From Macrobrachium rosenbergii (Eukaryota > Arthropoda > Malacostraca > Decapoda > Palaemonidae), in the NCBI RefSeq assembly GCF_040412425.1, contig NC_089742.1, positions 74,680,125 through 74,744,124 of the forward strand: DNA of 64,000 nt, read 5' to 3'. The position numbers and the translations under genes are program-made. The notes below the pieces were generated by a model, which worked only from the letters and a program-made list of their open reading frames with translations, was not told where the DNA came from and did not search any database. Position 1 is the first letter of the stretch; every line of letters begins with the position of its first letter. Positions 10,997 to 21,278 of this stretch are shown here, piece by piece.

Positions 10997-11937
10997 TGTT
11001 ACGGGCGGGTTATGTATAAGACTAACTCCAGGCACTTACACCCTTTAACATTAAATAATGAAAAAAACTTATGTTTATGGGGATTCCTTCAGTATAATTG
11101 GTAGGCGTAACGAATGAGAAATCTTTTAAAATAAAATAATTATTTGAAAACAACTTACCTTTGACAACGATGATGTTCAGAAAATGTATCCATAGAACGA
11201 AGCTCGTTATCCACAATTGTATTCGAGTTCAGACAGTCTCCCATATGTTCGTCCAGGCTTGACCCGGGGCGGGGGAAGCAATACGTATCCAATTGGCAAT
11301 ACGTATCCAACTGGCAATATGTATCCAACTGGCAATTCGTATTCAGCGGGCATTACCAAACTAACCCATGTGCAGGCCAGCAATCTCAAGACTGCCAAAC
11401 ACCTTCCAAGACTTCCCTTTAGTCGTACTTGTTACGACAATTCGTTAACCAAGTGCGACATCTTAAAGTGGTATACCAATAACAATATCCGGAGAAAGAC
11501 CATCCAAGTTCCAACAGGTCCACAAAGTCGAGAGCCGTTCCTCTCTCGCAGTCGTGTCCAAAGCTTTTCTCCATGGGATCAGGGTTACACCACCCGACCT
11601 CACCTTTCGTAAAGAGAGAAACAAATGTAAACAACGGTCCTTCAACAACACAATTACCCTTCGAACTACTCATTATTTGTGTTCTCCAGCACAATAACTT
11701 TATATATAGATAAATACATAACATTGTTGACAAAATTATAATCGTTTTCAATGTTTATAATTAATTTAAGTCCAATGATCAAAGCAAATTAGCAAAAGGA
11801 TGAAAGAGAGCGAGAACTAAAATTATATATGCTTAATATATTATTTGTCACTATACAAAATTATATATAAGAAAACAAGAGAAATACAAAAATGATCTAC
11901 TGGTACAAATACCTAATTTATACATATTTCCGTAACA
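10997..11937 (-). repeat. LTR of the gypsy-like element
   Basis: On the minus strand the segment begins TGTTACGG and ends CCGTAACA, a perfect 8-bp inverted terminal pair with TG..CA ends, 941 bp apart. A primer-binding-like TGG follows directly and the gag frame starts about 80 bp later. An 18-bp tandem repeat lies inside at 11279-11347. Reading frames within it, including 131 codons on the plus strand at 11217-11612, are probably incidental. Confidence 0.7.
11279..11347. repeat. 18-bp tandem repeat within the LTR
   Basis: About four copies of a unit close to AATACGTATCCAACTGGC. In the plus-strand frame it reads as a repeated (N)TYPTGN motif. Confidence 0.95.
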
Positions 11938-12094
11938 CTTGCAAAGGAAGTTTTAACTATAAACTCTGCACCAGTTAATACTCAAGAGGATTATAACAGG
12001 TCAAGGTCGAAGGAAAGGGTAACAACAATCCGCGATTTACCTTCGTTAGGAAATTGGGGCCCCGCTTTTTGACTGACTTCGTTGGCTCACCTGG

Positions 12095-12811
12095 CAGTGG
12101 TTTTCAACCTTTTTCATACCGCAACCCCTTATAAGCAGCTCAATATGACCGATGACCTCCTTTAAAATATTTTATTCAATAATATGTAGGGTTACCATAT
12201 TTTCATCAACCAAAGACAGTTCAAAAGGAATCTATATTCACTATGATGGGTCCCAAACCTATCTACAGTTTTTTTTTTTTTTTATTCTTCCTTCCAAATC
12301 TGTAAGACATTTTTCCCTCTGACGGGTCACAAGTTTATCTAAAAACACAATCTTTTCGCTATTCATTTCTGCTTCCAAATCTGTTGGGCCTTTTTGCTCT
12401 GACGGGTCCAAAGACTATTTGCAAACATGATTTTTCGCTGTTAATTTGCCCTATACACGTTCCCACTGAACACTGGAAATTGTTGGGTGACCGCCTGCTT
12501 GTCCTGAACATTCTGGGACATTTTTCTGGCTGACAGGGACGCCCCGGACAAGGCCTCAAATCTGGGACGAGTCCCAGTCAAACCGAGACGCATGGTAACC
12601 CTGATCATATGTAATGTCCTAGTACAAAAATAACACTGCACTGTAAAAAATTTGCTACTTGCATTAAAAGATATTATTATAACTATTTCTTAAATTATAG
12701 ACTTTTAACCTGATGATCAGGTGTTGCTTCGTGTAACGGTGGTTAGTTGGAAAAAGCTAAAACATACCCTCGTTCAAGAACGATCTCGCGAACCCCGGTT
12801 GAAAACCTCTG
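12095..12811. mobile_element. Outer hAT-like non-autonomous element
   Basis: The left end CAGTGGTTTTCAACC and the right end GGTTGAAAACCTCTG form an imperfect terminal inverted repeat of the CAGTGGTTCTCAACC type typical of hAT elements. A clear 8-bp target duplication was not found at the edges. A second element with its own duplication is inserted at 12187-12603. No transposase is present. Confidence 0.65.
12187..12603. mobile_element. Inner hAT-like MITE
   Basis: The ends are TAGGGTTACCAT and ATGGTAACCCTG, matching 11 of 12 positions as inverted repeats. They are flanked by 8-bp target duplications, ATAATATG (12179-12186) and ATCATATG (12604-12611), which differ at one base. A partial relative of the left end lies near 32335-32395. 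The element is noncoding. Confidence 0.75.
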
Positions 12812-14150
12812 ACCTATAGTAAACTGCATCACTGAAAAACACTCCTCAACTGCATTCCTAATGATTTAACAAAACCTGGACGTGATATCAAATCATTGCG
12901 TTTTCGCCTGCATCTATAAATATGGAAGTGTTTACGAGCGCTTGCGTTCGTAAGTGTCTGGCTTTGGTTCCACTTAATTTCCTTCAGCACACTTTCCTCG
13001 TGGGGAAAAGGTGCAGTTGTAATATTAAAAGAAACCTGATAACGAAGATGAAAGATTAAATTAGAACTGGCTTTGGATGTGAAAATCAGTCATTTACAGC
13101 ATAATTCAAACAAAATTGCGAATTAAAAATGGTGTGAAATGCAAATAAAAATGCTTTATATACAAAAAAGATGTAAAAGTTATAAACAATGACTATGTAT
13201 TGAAACAAAATACATTGAACTCGAAAAACATTGTGATGACTTTCATATTTTCACCTAACCATCTCAAGTGTCAACAAACTTCATTGCTACACGTAGGTGA
13301 TTAAGTATAACAGTGGAGAAACGGTAAGGATTGAAAGAAAGGAAGTCACCATTGTCATTTGTCTTCAATGTTTAAACTTCAAAAACTCCAAAATTATGAA
13401 TGCACATGAGGTTTTGTGGTGAAAAGTTGGGTCCTGCCTAAACTCAGTTTTTCCTTTTGTTACCTCCAAAGGTTTTCATGTCATTTCATTTTTTTCTGAG
13501 TGGAAGAATCTGATCAAATACAAAAATATAAGTTAGAGAGTTGTGAATTATATTCAAGATAATTCATCATCAAGAAACCTCCTCTGTATAGAGTGGAAGC
13601 GAGGCAATTTTAAAACCTGTTCAGAGTTTGTAGTTGGGTAGAAGTGTATGATGGAACACACATGAGGCATTCGAAGAGATCTTCCACTGAATCGAAATAT
13701 GGATTCCCAATCTTTAACATATCTGAAAAACATTAACTAGTAACAAAACATTTTCTGTCTTCCTTCACTACAGAAAATGTGACCTATTCTGTTAAAAGGT
13801 GATATTAGATGCATCTTTTTTTTGTCAAATTTACGTGAAAACTGCACAAAAATGTTCCCTGTCATATTTACATTTTTCTTATAAAATATTTCTGATTGTT
13901 CCCAAGTTTCATTCTGCAACAGAGTCGTTCATCGTGAAGATTTTATACAAAAGTTTTTTTTACAAAAGCTAACAAGCTTAACTAATTTCGAAATATCTCA
14001 AATTTATTAAACCCAAAGCATTTCATTAGAAAAAAAATTAATTTCTAAACTTTTGTTCAACTGTTCAAGGCAATCAATCAACGTTCATTTACATGTTGCA
14101 TTGTTTGACATCCAAGTCACGCTTCCTAACAGGGAGCTCTCAAATTAACA
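12812..14150. other. No recognisable gene
   Basis: AT-rich sequence with only short unlinked reading frames on both strands and no repeat that I could place. Confidence 0.5.
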
Positions 14151-14154
14151 ATAC

Positions 14155-14430
14155 GAATTTTTAAAGTAATTTGTATTTTTGCTACCATACAAACCTGAAG
14201 GTAGTTGTAAAGGATTATGCTTGCGAACGCAAGCTGGAAGGGCTGTTAACTTTCAAGCAAGGTAGTTATATTAAAGTATAGGCTAGTTATCGACGGTAGG
14301 AGGGAAGCAAGCCCACTCATCGGTCTGCCTTTCGGCCCAAGTATCAAAATGAGGGGTGGCTAAGGTGAGCCATAAATGCAAAGACCTTCAGGTTTATTTT
14401 AGGAAAAATAAATTACTTTGAAATTTTGGA
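14155..14430. repeat. Foldback terminal unit of the DIRS-like family (14 kb copy)
   Basis: The left arm reads AAGTAATTTGTATTTTTGC and continues to ACAAACCTGAAGG. The right arm (about 14385-14425) is its reverse complement, CTTCAGGTTTATTTTAGG and AATAAATTACTTTG. Similar units occur at 34905-35100, 41938-42175 and 44031-44071. Each stands immediately before a TTTGTTCC..CAAATACAAACC terminus. Confidence 0.65.
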
Positions 14431-14435
14431 GTTTG

Positions 14436-14831
14436 GGTAGAACTATATAGTAGCTCCGCGGCGGCGACGGCACTATAACTTTACTTTTTCTACAGTTTTT
14501 TGGTTGCTAATTATGAATTTACCTTTAATTTTTGGCGCTCGAGTGTAATTAACCCCTGAAGTCCATCCAACAAGGGGTTTCCATACGCGATCTTCACAAG
14601 ACAGAGCACGGCTACGTCTGTTTCGAACGGTTCATATCCCGTCCGGCAAGTGCAATAACTTGTTAACGTATGAGTACCCAACACCACCCGGGCCAGTACT
14701 AAACACGGCGAAGGGACATTCCATTTGGCCGACAACAAACAGACGCAAAGCCAGTATCAGAACCCCTAAAAGTGTAGAAAAAAACAGTTGAAAAGGTAAA
14801 AACAGGCGCGGAGCTAATATATAGAATTACC
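14436..14831. mobile_element. 396-bp MITE inserted in a DIRS-like terminus
   Basis: The ends GGTAGAACTATATAG and CTATATATAGAATTACC form long imperfect inverted repeats that both contain an AGCTCCGCG block. A perfect 8-bp target duplication, GGAGTTTG, lies at 14428-14435 and 14832-14839. Removing the MITE restores the continuous sequence seen at three other DIRS-like loci. The duplication length fits hAT or P superfamilies. A partial relative is at 51655-51800. Confidence 0.85.
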
Positions 14832-15432
14832 GGAGTTTGTTCCCCACAAATACAAACCTTGGTCTTTGCACAGGAGACTTACCCTTTGGTAGGTGTCATC
14901 GGCGGGGCACCGTATTGCATCCCGATGACACCGGAGAAACCTACTTCCCTCTTCTCCTCCAGGACAAACTTCACCCACCGTTCTAATGGCCAGACAAGGC
15001 ACTCACTGCAGGACTAATGGTTGCAATCATGCTTCCTGCATGGCGCACACAAAGTATGAAGGTTTATCCGTAACGGGAGAGGTTAGCTTATTTACCTGGA
15101 CAACGCCTACAAACCAAAGCTTTCATCTCCCAGGGCTGTTGCAAGTTAGGGGTTTCCATTATAGATATAAGGCAAACAAATAAACACACTCATATATCAC
15201 AAAAAAAGGTCGAACGGCAGTCGGCCAGAGATCGTAGCAGACATTCTGGCCCAACAGCGCCCAGCAGCACAGTGGACTGAGTGGTCCAGTGGATCAGTGG
15301 GGTGCAGACCGACGAGTGGACAGGGGTTCCCCACTACCGTCGGTAACTAACTTAAGTTAACGGTCGTTCCAACTCGCGTTCGCAAGCATAATCCTATGCA
15401 AAGACTGAAGGTTTGTACTTGTGTAGGAACAA
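14832..15432. mobile_element. Short DIRS-like derivative with inverted ends
   Basis: The left end TTCCCCACAAATACAAACC and the right end GGTTTGTACTTGTGTAGGAA are inverted, about 590 bp apart. The inner right end (about 15190-15400) is clearly related to the right end of the larger element at 44072-48252, sharing the GGCAGTCGG, GCAGACCGA and CTACCGTCGGTAA blocks. It carries no RT and is probably an internally deleted derivative. Confidence 0.65.
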
Positions 15433-15593
15433 CTACTTTTTCCATTACTTATATCAATGCAGATGACTCAGTAGACCAGCGAAATTCTTATTTGCTTTGT
15501 AGTCTTCATTGGGAAGCATCAATTTACACTTGTTGACCAATACGCAATAACAAATGTAATTAGGATTACGATAAGTTTCAGTAGTCTGCTAAG

Positions 15594-16604
15594 CAGGCCC
15601 GTACCCAGAATTTTTTATGGGGGGGATAGTTTTCCCAAAACTGGACCTTTTCTTCCGTATATAGTATATCATTGCATATATTGGTATATACAAGTTGAAA
15701 TACTTGAAAATGTTGTTTTAGTTATATTAAGAAGAAAAGCTGGGCATGCGGTCTATGCCCTTCTTCCCGATTAGATGTTATTCAAAGTACAGACCCTTTG
15801 GTTAACAGAATTTTACTTACAATGTTGAAAGTTTGTGCTATTAAATATTTTTTCAGTTTTATTGATTGATTCATTTAATACCTTAACAATAACAAATAAC
15901 ATGCATATTACTTTATATATTATGTTATATACTTTAACAAACAATAATTAATAAATATTCTAAAGAGTATGTATGTGATGCAATAAAACAAAATAAAATT
16001 TAGAAATAAAACGGAAAATTGCAATTACTATGTATAGCTACATATGAAAATTTTCAAATTCACACTACAAATGAAAATATAAAATGTATGTATACTTCAA
16101 ATATTTGTACAAATAATAAACTACAAACACAAGTGCTATGTAGCAATGTTGTAGGATGAAAGGAATTTCCTTTAATATGTTGGCCATATGATTAAATAGT
16201 TTCTTAATGAAAGAAGTTACTAACACGTTCTTTTATGCTCAAAAAAACGAAATACCAAAGCAGATTAGCCGTCTCGATGACGTAATTCCATGTTTCGGCA
16301 GCCTTGCTGAAGTCTTCAAAATTTCTGACCAGATTATCGTACCACAGCTTTAAAATTATCGTTTCTCTACTAAAGTCTATAAATATAGTGGCTTTATTAT
16401 CATATTCCTATTACCACTCTTGTATTTCCTACTATTAAAGAATGATGTTACTGTTTTAACAAACTTTTAAAAAAAGGGCTTGCCAAAAAAACCAGAGATT
16501 GTCATTTATTACTTTATAAGTACAATTCAATGAAAAGGAGTCACAGAAAATGCTTTCAGAAATTTTTTGGGGGGGTCATTCGACCCGGCCCCCTCAGTAC
16601 AGGC
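15594..16604. mobile_element. hAT-like non-autonomous element with perfect 8-bp TSD
   Basis: The left end CAGGCCCGTACCCAG and the right end CTCAGTACAGGC are imperfect inverted repeats. They are flanked by a perfect 8-bp duplication, CTGCTAAG, at 15586-15593 and 16605-16612. The interior is AT-rich and noncoding, with G-rich tracts near both ends. The right-hand 129 bp together with the target site is tandemly duplicated. Confidence 0.75.
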
Positions 16605-16757
16605 CTGCTAAGCTCCAAGCAAAAATATTGTCATTTATTACTTTATAAGTACAATTCAATGAAAAGGAGTCACAGAAAATATGCTTTCAGAAATTTTTTG
16701 GGGGGGTCATTCGACCCGGCCCCCTCAGTACAGGCCTGCTAAGCTCCAAGCAAAAAT
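16498..16757. repeat. Tandem duplication (about 130 bp) of the hAT right end
   Basis: Units at 16498-16626 and 16627-16757 are nearly identical, the second with two extra bases. Each contains the G-rich tract, the terminal CAGTACAGGC and the CTGCTAAG target sequence, so duplication followed insertion. Confidence 0.95.
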
Positions 16758-19500
16758 GTTCACCTAGGCGTACTGGCTCACTTTTAATTCACCTTCTACA
16801 CTGGTGACGTCAAAAATTAAAACTGTGCTTGCCAACTTGAATAGCCACAACTATTTCTCCAATTAACTACCAGCCTTCTGTGCTCATAGCACAGCAACAT
16901 TTACTCTTTCATTTCTTAAATATACAATAAATTTAGGTATTTTCTTCAATGGTATTAATAACAAGTAATGTATACAAAGATAAAGCACAACAAAGTATTT
17001 ATAATTTATATGTACCTTGAATTAGGTTTTCCTTACCAAATTAAATATGAAAATCCAACCATGAGAGAAATTAGTCAAGCAACTAAAGCATCAGGTGTGA
17101 AGAGTAGCCTTTCCAGAGGCACGCTACCATCTAAGGACTTTCATTCGCTGGATCCGGATATTTTTTTGTCGGGGAAGACGAAGATCTTCTTGGACTGGGA
17201 TGCAAAACATCGATCAGTCAATTACTAAAATGGAAACAGCTGAAGCTAACAGTTTTTACTTCAGAGCTAAGATCTGCAGATAGCAACATTGCACGATTTC
17301 TTGTGTCACCAATGCTTGCTATAGGCCTATTTACAACGAGCAAACTACTTTCAGTGGAAACTTTTGATTCTGCTTAAATCTGTAGTCAGTAACACCTTAC
17401 AGAGTGGGAGACACCTTACAGAGTGGGAGAGTTAAGGTCAAAGTTGATCCAATGAAAGAAATTGCATGAAAACCCAATTACTTAAATATAAAATGAGACT
17501 AATAAGGCCATGAGTAGAATCACTACTACTACACAGAGCAGGATGAATTGGTTTAAGTCAACTGATAGCATGAAGATTCTCACCTACAGAAATCACCTAC
17601 TCATAGAGCTGCATTACTAAACAATATTCCAATAGAAAAAAGATGTAACAACTGTAAATGTGTTAAATGGCTGGTGCAACCTCTATATAACACTGTTCAG
17701 TTATCACCAGCTCTTTATATAACACTGTTCAGTTATCACCAGCTAACTCTATTTAAATATTGAAAAATGACCTAGGTGAATTGTGGTTAAAAAAAGTTTG
17801 TGCAGTCACCTGATTGTAACTTTTTACAATCAAAACTACACAAAGAAAAGCACATGATGAGTTCAGAGGGGCAATATTGATATACAGTATAATGGCAGTG
17901 AGGAAATTACAGCAACCGCAAAGATAACGAACTTTACAAGATGAATCAACCATTAGGGATGGCAGTGTTGTATTAGAACTTAAAACACGTAATTTGACTG
18001 CTGCTTTCACCAACCAGCTTCCTCTCTCATAGCTTTTTCACATAATAATATTTAATCCCACACCATTTCTCAGATTACCACTTGTAATTAAATGACCAGT
18101 TATCAGTTCACTGATAATTTTTTTTTTTAAATTGGCACTTCACATTTTTCCCAGAATATGGAGGACAGAAATAACAAGTTAATCTGTCTTGCTGATGTTC
18201 ATCTCTTTAAATGAATGTTTTTTAAAAAGTGAAATATCTTGTGCACTTATTTCCTTTATTCCCATCTAATTTCAGATAACAATTCAATGGGATATAGGTT
18301 ATTAGTTAACCAGGCAGTTTCTAATCTTGTACATTTCTGCAATGCCACTAAAATATATAAAATATAAAAAATGGTTCACTAAGACTTCAATGCAGAGTAC
18401 ACTTGTTCCATATGACTGTGCAATGTAAAGATGAAAGAGATGACTAAACTTGTAGCTGTACCAAAAAAAACACACAAATACATACAAAATCTGAGGTAAA
18501 AATATTTGGGTGTACCACATGAAATATATAGAAATTGCCCTTATGCTTAACAAACTATCCATTGTAAGGCCATTAGCACTGAACTGAAACCATGTGTTCA
18601 TTTTCAAATAGTTTTCCAAAACCAGAAGCCATTACCACTGTACGAGAGTTTTCATACATTTCATATTAATCTATGAACACCTGCTGTAGAAGGTTGAAAT
18701 AATACGCAAAACTGCACTTAATGTGTATTGGAAGATAGATCCAGGTAACAACTGCCTGTATCTTGTAACAAAACTGAAAAAATAGACCAAATCAATACAT
18801 AATTACTCTTTTTCCAAATCAAGTGATTTTCTAATTTACTCAAGTCAATACGGGCAGTTTCCTTTAAAGGGAGGGAACAAAATGTAGGACATCAAAACTA
18901 CCCTTGAAATTCTGAAAGCAAAAGGGTTTAAAAGCAATAGGCAATTTTACCTACAAAATGAAAAATGGCAAGTTTACCTACCCAATTGAAATATCTTTAA
19001 TATTTTCCATTAATCAACTAGACTAACTCAATATATATTACCTGAACAATTCCAAAATACACTTACAATTCAATCTGGCATAGGATTCTTGATTATAAAT
19101 AATGCTGCCTTCAAAAATTCAACTGGGTACTTGAATTTCATAACTTCTGATAAAAAATTGAAAACAAATACAAAATACTAGCATTTTCCATATACAAGTT
19201 ATTTTATGTCACCTTACAAATATCTTGCATTTGCTGTAAGTCCTTGAAAAATTAAAACAAATTCAATGAAGTTTTCTAAAAGACTGGAAAAGTCTTGTCT
19301 CTTCATCATGGAACAAATTGTTCAGAGCCACTTGTATTCTCTACTGTCTGTGCACAGTGACTCCTCGTTCACGATGAGGAGTGCCATCAGTTGAAAGTCT
19401 TCTTGCTAACAATACAACAGAACACCACATGGAGTCATGTCAATCCAACAAAGTTGCTGGTTTATCATCCCAACTTCGAATTCATTCTAACCCCGCACTC
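16758..19500. other. Mostly no recognisable gene
   Basis: AT-rich DNA. A plus-strand frame of 86 codons (16968-17228) has coding-like composition in its second half, but I do not recognise the product. A hydrophobic 105-codon minus-strand frame (18302-18619) lies in AT-rich sequence and is probably chance. Short direct duplications occur near 17395-17435 and 17680-17747. Confidence 0.4.
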
Positions 19501-19506
19501 TTTGAC

Positions 19507-19572
19507 TTAGATAACACACAGCTCATCATGCTGTCTGTCTCTCCATGCATCAAAGTGGTCTGCAGAGGGCTC
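19507..19572 (-). CDS. Possible 3'-terminal coding exon, unidentified gene
   Basis: On the minus strand an acceptor-like TTTATGTTTCAG precedes 21 codons that end at a TAA (19509-19507). The peptide has a mixed, hydrophilic composition (EPSADHFDAWRDRQHDELCVI), unlike the AT-rich surroundings. No upstream exon with a matching phase was identified between here and the p23 gene, and I recognise no family. It may be chance. Confidence 0.2.
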   Translation of the reverse strand, partial: EPSADHFDAWRDRQHDELCVI

Positions 19573-19822
19573 CTGAAACATAAATCTAGTTTACTTTTCA
19601 TTCCTAACATTCCTTTAAAGCTCTAATGCAAGCCTAAAATACACCTTTATACAGAGGAACTAATGAAATTCTGATCCCAAGGCAAGATTCAAACCAAAAC
19701 CCATTATGTCAAAATGAGGTTGAAGTTAACCACTCAACCACTAAGAAGCATAAAAGTTTATTCTTGCCCATCCATACATATATCTGTTGACTCAAGATAC
19801 ATTTACTAGAGCTGATATTCCA

Positions 19823-19906
19823 TCCTCACCACCATAGCATACTGTCTAAGGTTTTACTACCTTAGACTGAATAGACCCATCCTCACCACCAAAGCATACT
19901 GTTTAA
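19823..19906. repeat. Tandem duplication holding empty and filled insertion sites
   Basis: The sequence CATCCTCACCACCAtAGCAT and its continuation ACTGTCTAAGGTTTTAC occur intact at 19823-19878. They repeat from 19878, where the copy is broken at TTAA by the element that follows and resumes at 21275. Confidence 0.85.
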
Positions 19907-21274
19907 GGGGATCGGCCGGTTTCCGACTTTTTTAACAACAGGTTGTTGATATATAGGGGGTTTGTTAAAGGATTGTGTGGAACTTCTGGGGAAAAAATTT
20001 TTGTTCAGTGACCTTAGACCCATTTTAAAATCATTTTTCGGCCAAAAATGGCCATTTTCACATCCTCCTTTGCTTTTTGGTTTTAAGGGATGAGATTTGA
20101 ACCACGTATAAAACACATATGGACCTTCGATATAAAGCCGGGGATTTTTGATTTTCAATTATTTTTCGAGATATGAATTTTGATTTTTTTATGAAACCGG
20201 AAAAATTACAGAAAAAAATTGCCAAAAATCAGAAACTCAAAATATTCCCGGGCTTGTTTTAATCTACCATGTTTCCTCATATTATATATGAAATTTCATT
20301 TAGATTGGTCCAATACTAAGGGAGAGATACATTTTGAAGGTGAAAAACTTATGTTTTGAGAAACGGACCTTAAGTTTTAGTTACATTAAAGGGACTTACA
20401 ATTAATTCTATGGTTTTAATTTTTTTAGTATTAATTAATGCAAAATGATTATAAATAAGAATATTAATTGATTATTTATGTGCCTAAGACACATTCTTAT
20501 AAATTTTAGGTTCCTGGTCCCCTGTCTGATCTTGCTGCAAGGTATTACTCTAGGGTATCATAGTTGCCTACACTTTTTTATTAGTGTCTCAAATCCATCC
20601 CTTGCCAAATGGATCCTGGAATTACTTTTCATCACAATTAGGGATTCGTGATTCAAGTATTTCATTAAGTCTTGCTTCACTTATTATGATCATTTTATTT
20701 TCAGGATCGTCTATAATATCAGCCTCAAGCTACTGCTTTCTTTTCTAAAATATCTTTGCCCTTTGGTATGACGAACAAATAAAGAGGCGTTTAGGGGTGG
20801 ATGTGGTTGGTCTCTTCAATGGCACTAATTTCTGAACTCTTTCTTCTACTTCTCGCCTGGACTTTTCCACTTGGCTTTTCCGCATTTTGGTGAAAAAACA
20901 AAAACACGCAGAAAATACAGAGTTCAGTCAAGGCTAGCTGAGCATGAAAAACGTGTCCTTCTAGCTTGGAAGTTTATAGGCAATCTTGTCAACGTTGTCA
21001 TGGCTAGGAATTAAAAAGGTGCGAGTAGGATATTATTGAATTATAATTTCATTTCAAAGGAAGTTTTCGTAATATAGCAAAAACTATACCAGACTAAAAC
21101 ATTTGCGCTACTGGTGTTTTATGGGTATATAGTTATTGTTACATTTTTAGGCCATAACTAAATATGGCAAATTTTAGCATAATATTTCGTGGACACATTC
21201 TTGAACCCTTACGAAGCCATGAATTTTTTCAGCAAATCAATTTCTTAAAGATTATTGGGTTTTTTGGCTGATCC
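19907..21274. mobile_element. TTAA-targeting DNA transposon (Kolobok- or piggyBac-like), internally deleted
   Basis: The left end GGGGATCGGCC and the right end GGCTGATCC are short inverted repeats. The flanks are TTAA (19903-19906) and CTAA (21275-21278), and the adjacent tandem copy of the target shows an uninterrupted CTAA. Only Kolobok and piggyBac are well known for TTAA duplications. A GGG start fits Kolobok better than the CCY start of piggyBac, but that is inference. A minus-strand protein remnant lies inside (20885-20620). Confidence 0.75.
20620..20885 (-). pseudogene. Possible transposase N-terminal remnant in the TTAA element
   Basis: A minus-strand ATG at 20885 opens 46 codons of basic, Glu/Arg-rich sequence (MRKSQVEKSRREVEERVQKL...), ending at 20745. 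A second frame then reads EADIIDDPENKMIIISEARL and IPNCDEK before further stops near 20630. The pattern suggests a charged N-terminal region followed by the edge of a Cys-containing domain, as at the start of some transposases. I cannot assign it to a named family. The rest of a transposase is missing. Confidence 0.35.
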
Positions 21275-21278
21275 CTAA

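Larger units (their letters stand above)
9470..11937 (-). mobile_element. Gypsy-like LTR retrotransposon, 5' part only (LTR + gag)
   Basis: Reading on the minus strand, an LTR (11937-10997) is followed by a primer-binding-like TGGCCACCTTGC two bases beyond the LTR end, then a gag frame from about 10918 to 9470. Gag pieces include an Arg/Glu-rich EERSERHARAE segment, PKFSESDVSKYFQSFE, ALLGKAQEDYCLSDEQ, MEFARCKEQYFNEWC and a terminal CEKKGHIIKDC knuckle. This resembles the SCAN-like gag of a metazoan gypsy group. A LINE-type zinc-knuckle segment interrupts it at about 10501-10193. Pol and the 3' LTR are absent, so the copy is truncated. Confidence 0.65.

Noticed and set aside
11217..11612. 131-codon plus-strand frame with TYPTGN repeats
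   Set aside because: It lies inside a 941-bp LTR with matching 8-bp ends; the repeat is an 18-bp DNA tandem repeat and no protein family fits.
18302..18619. 105-codon hydrophobic minus-strand frame
   Set aside because: AT-rich DNA gives Phe/Tyr/Ile-rich frames by chance; there is no splice context or family motif.
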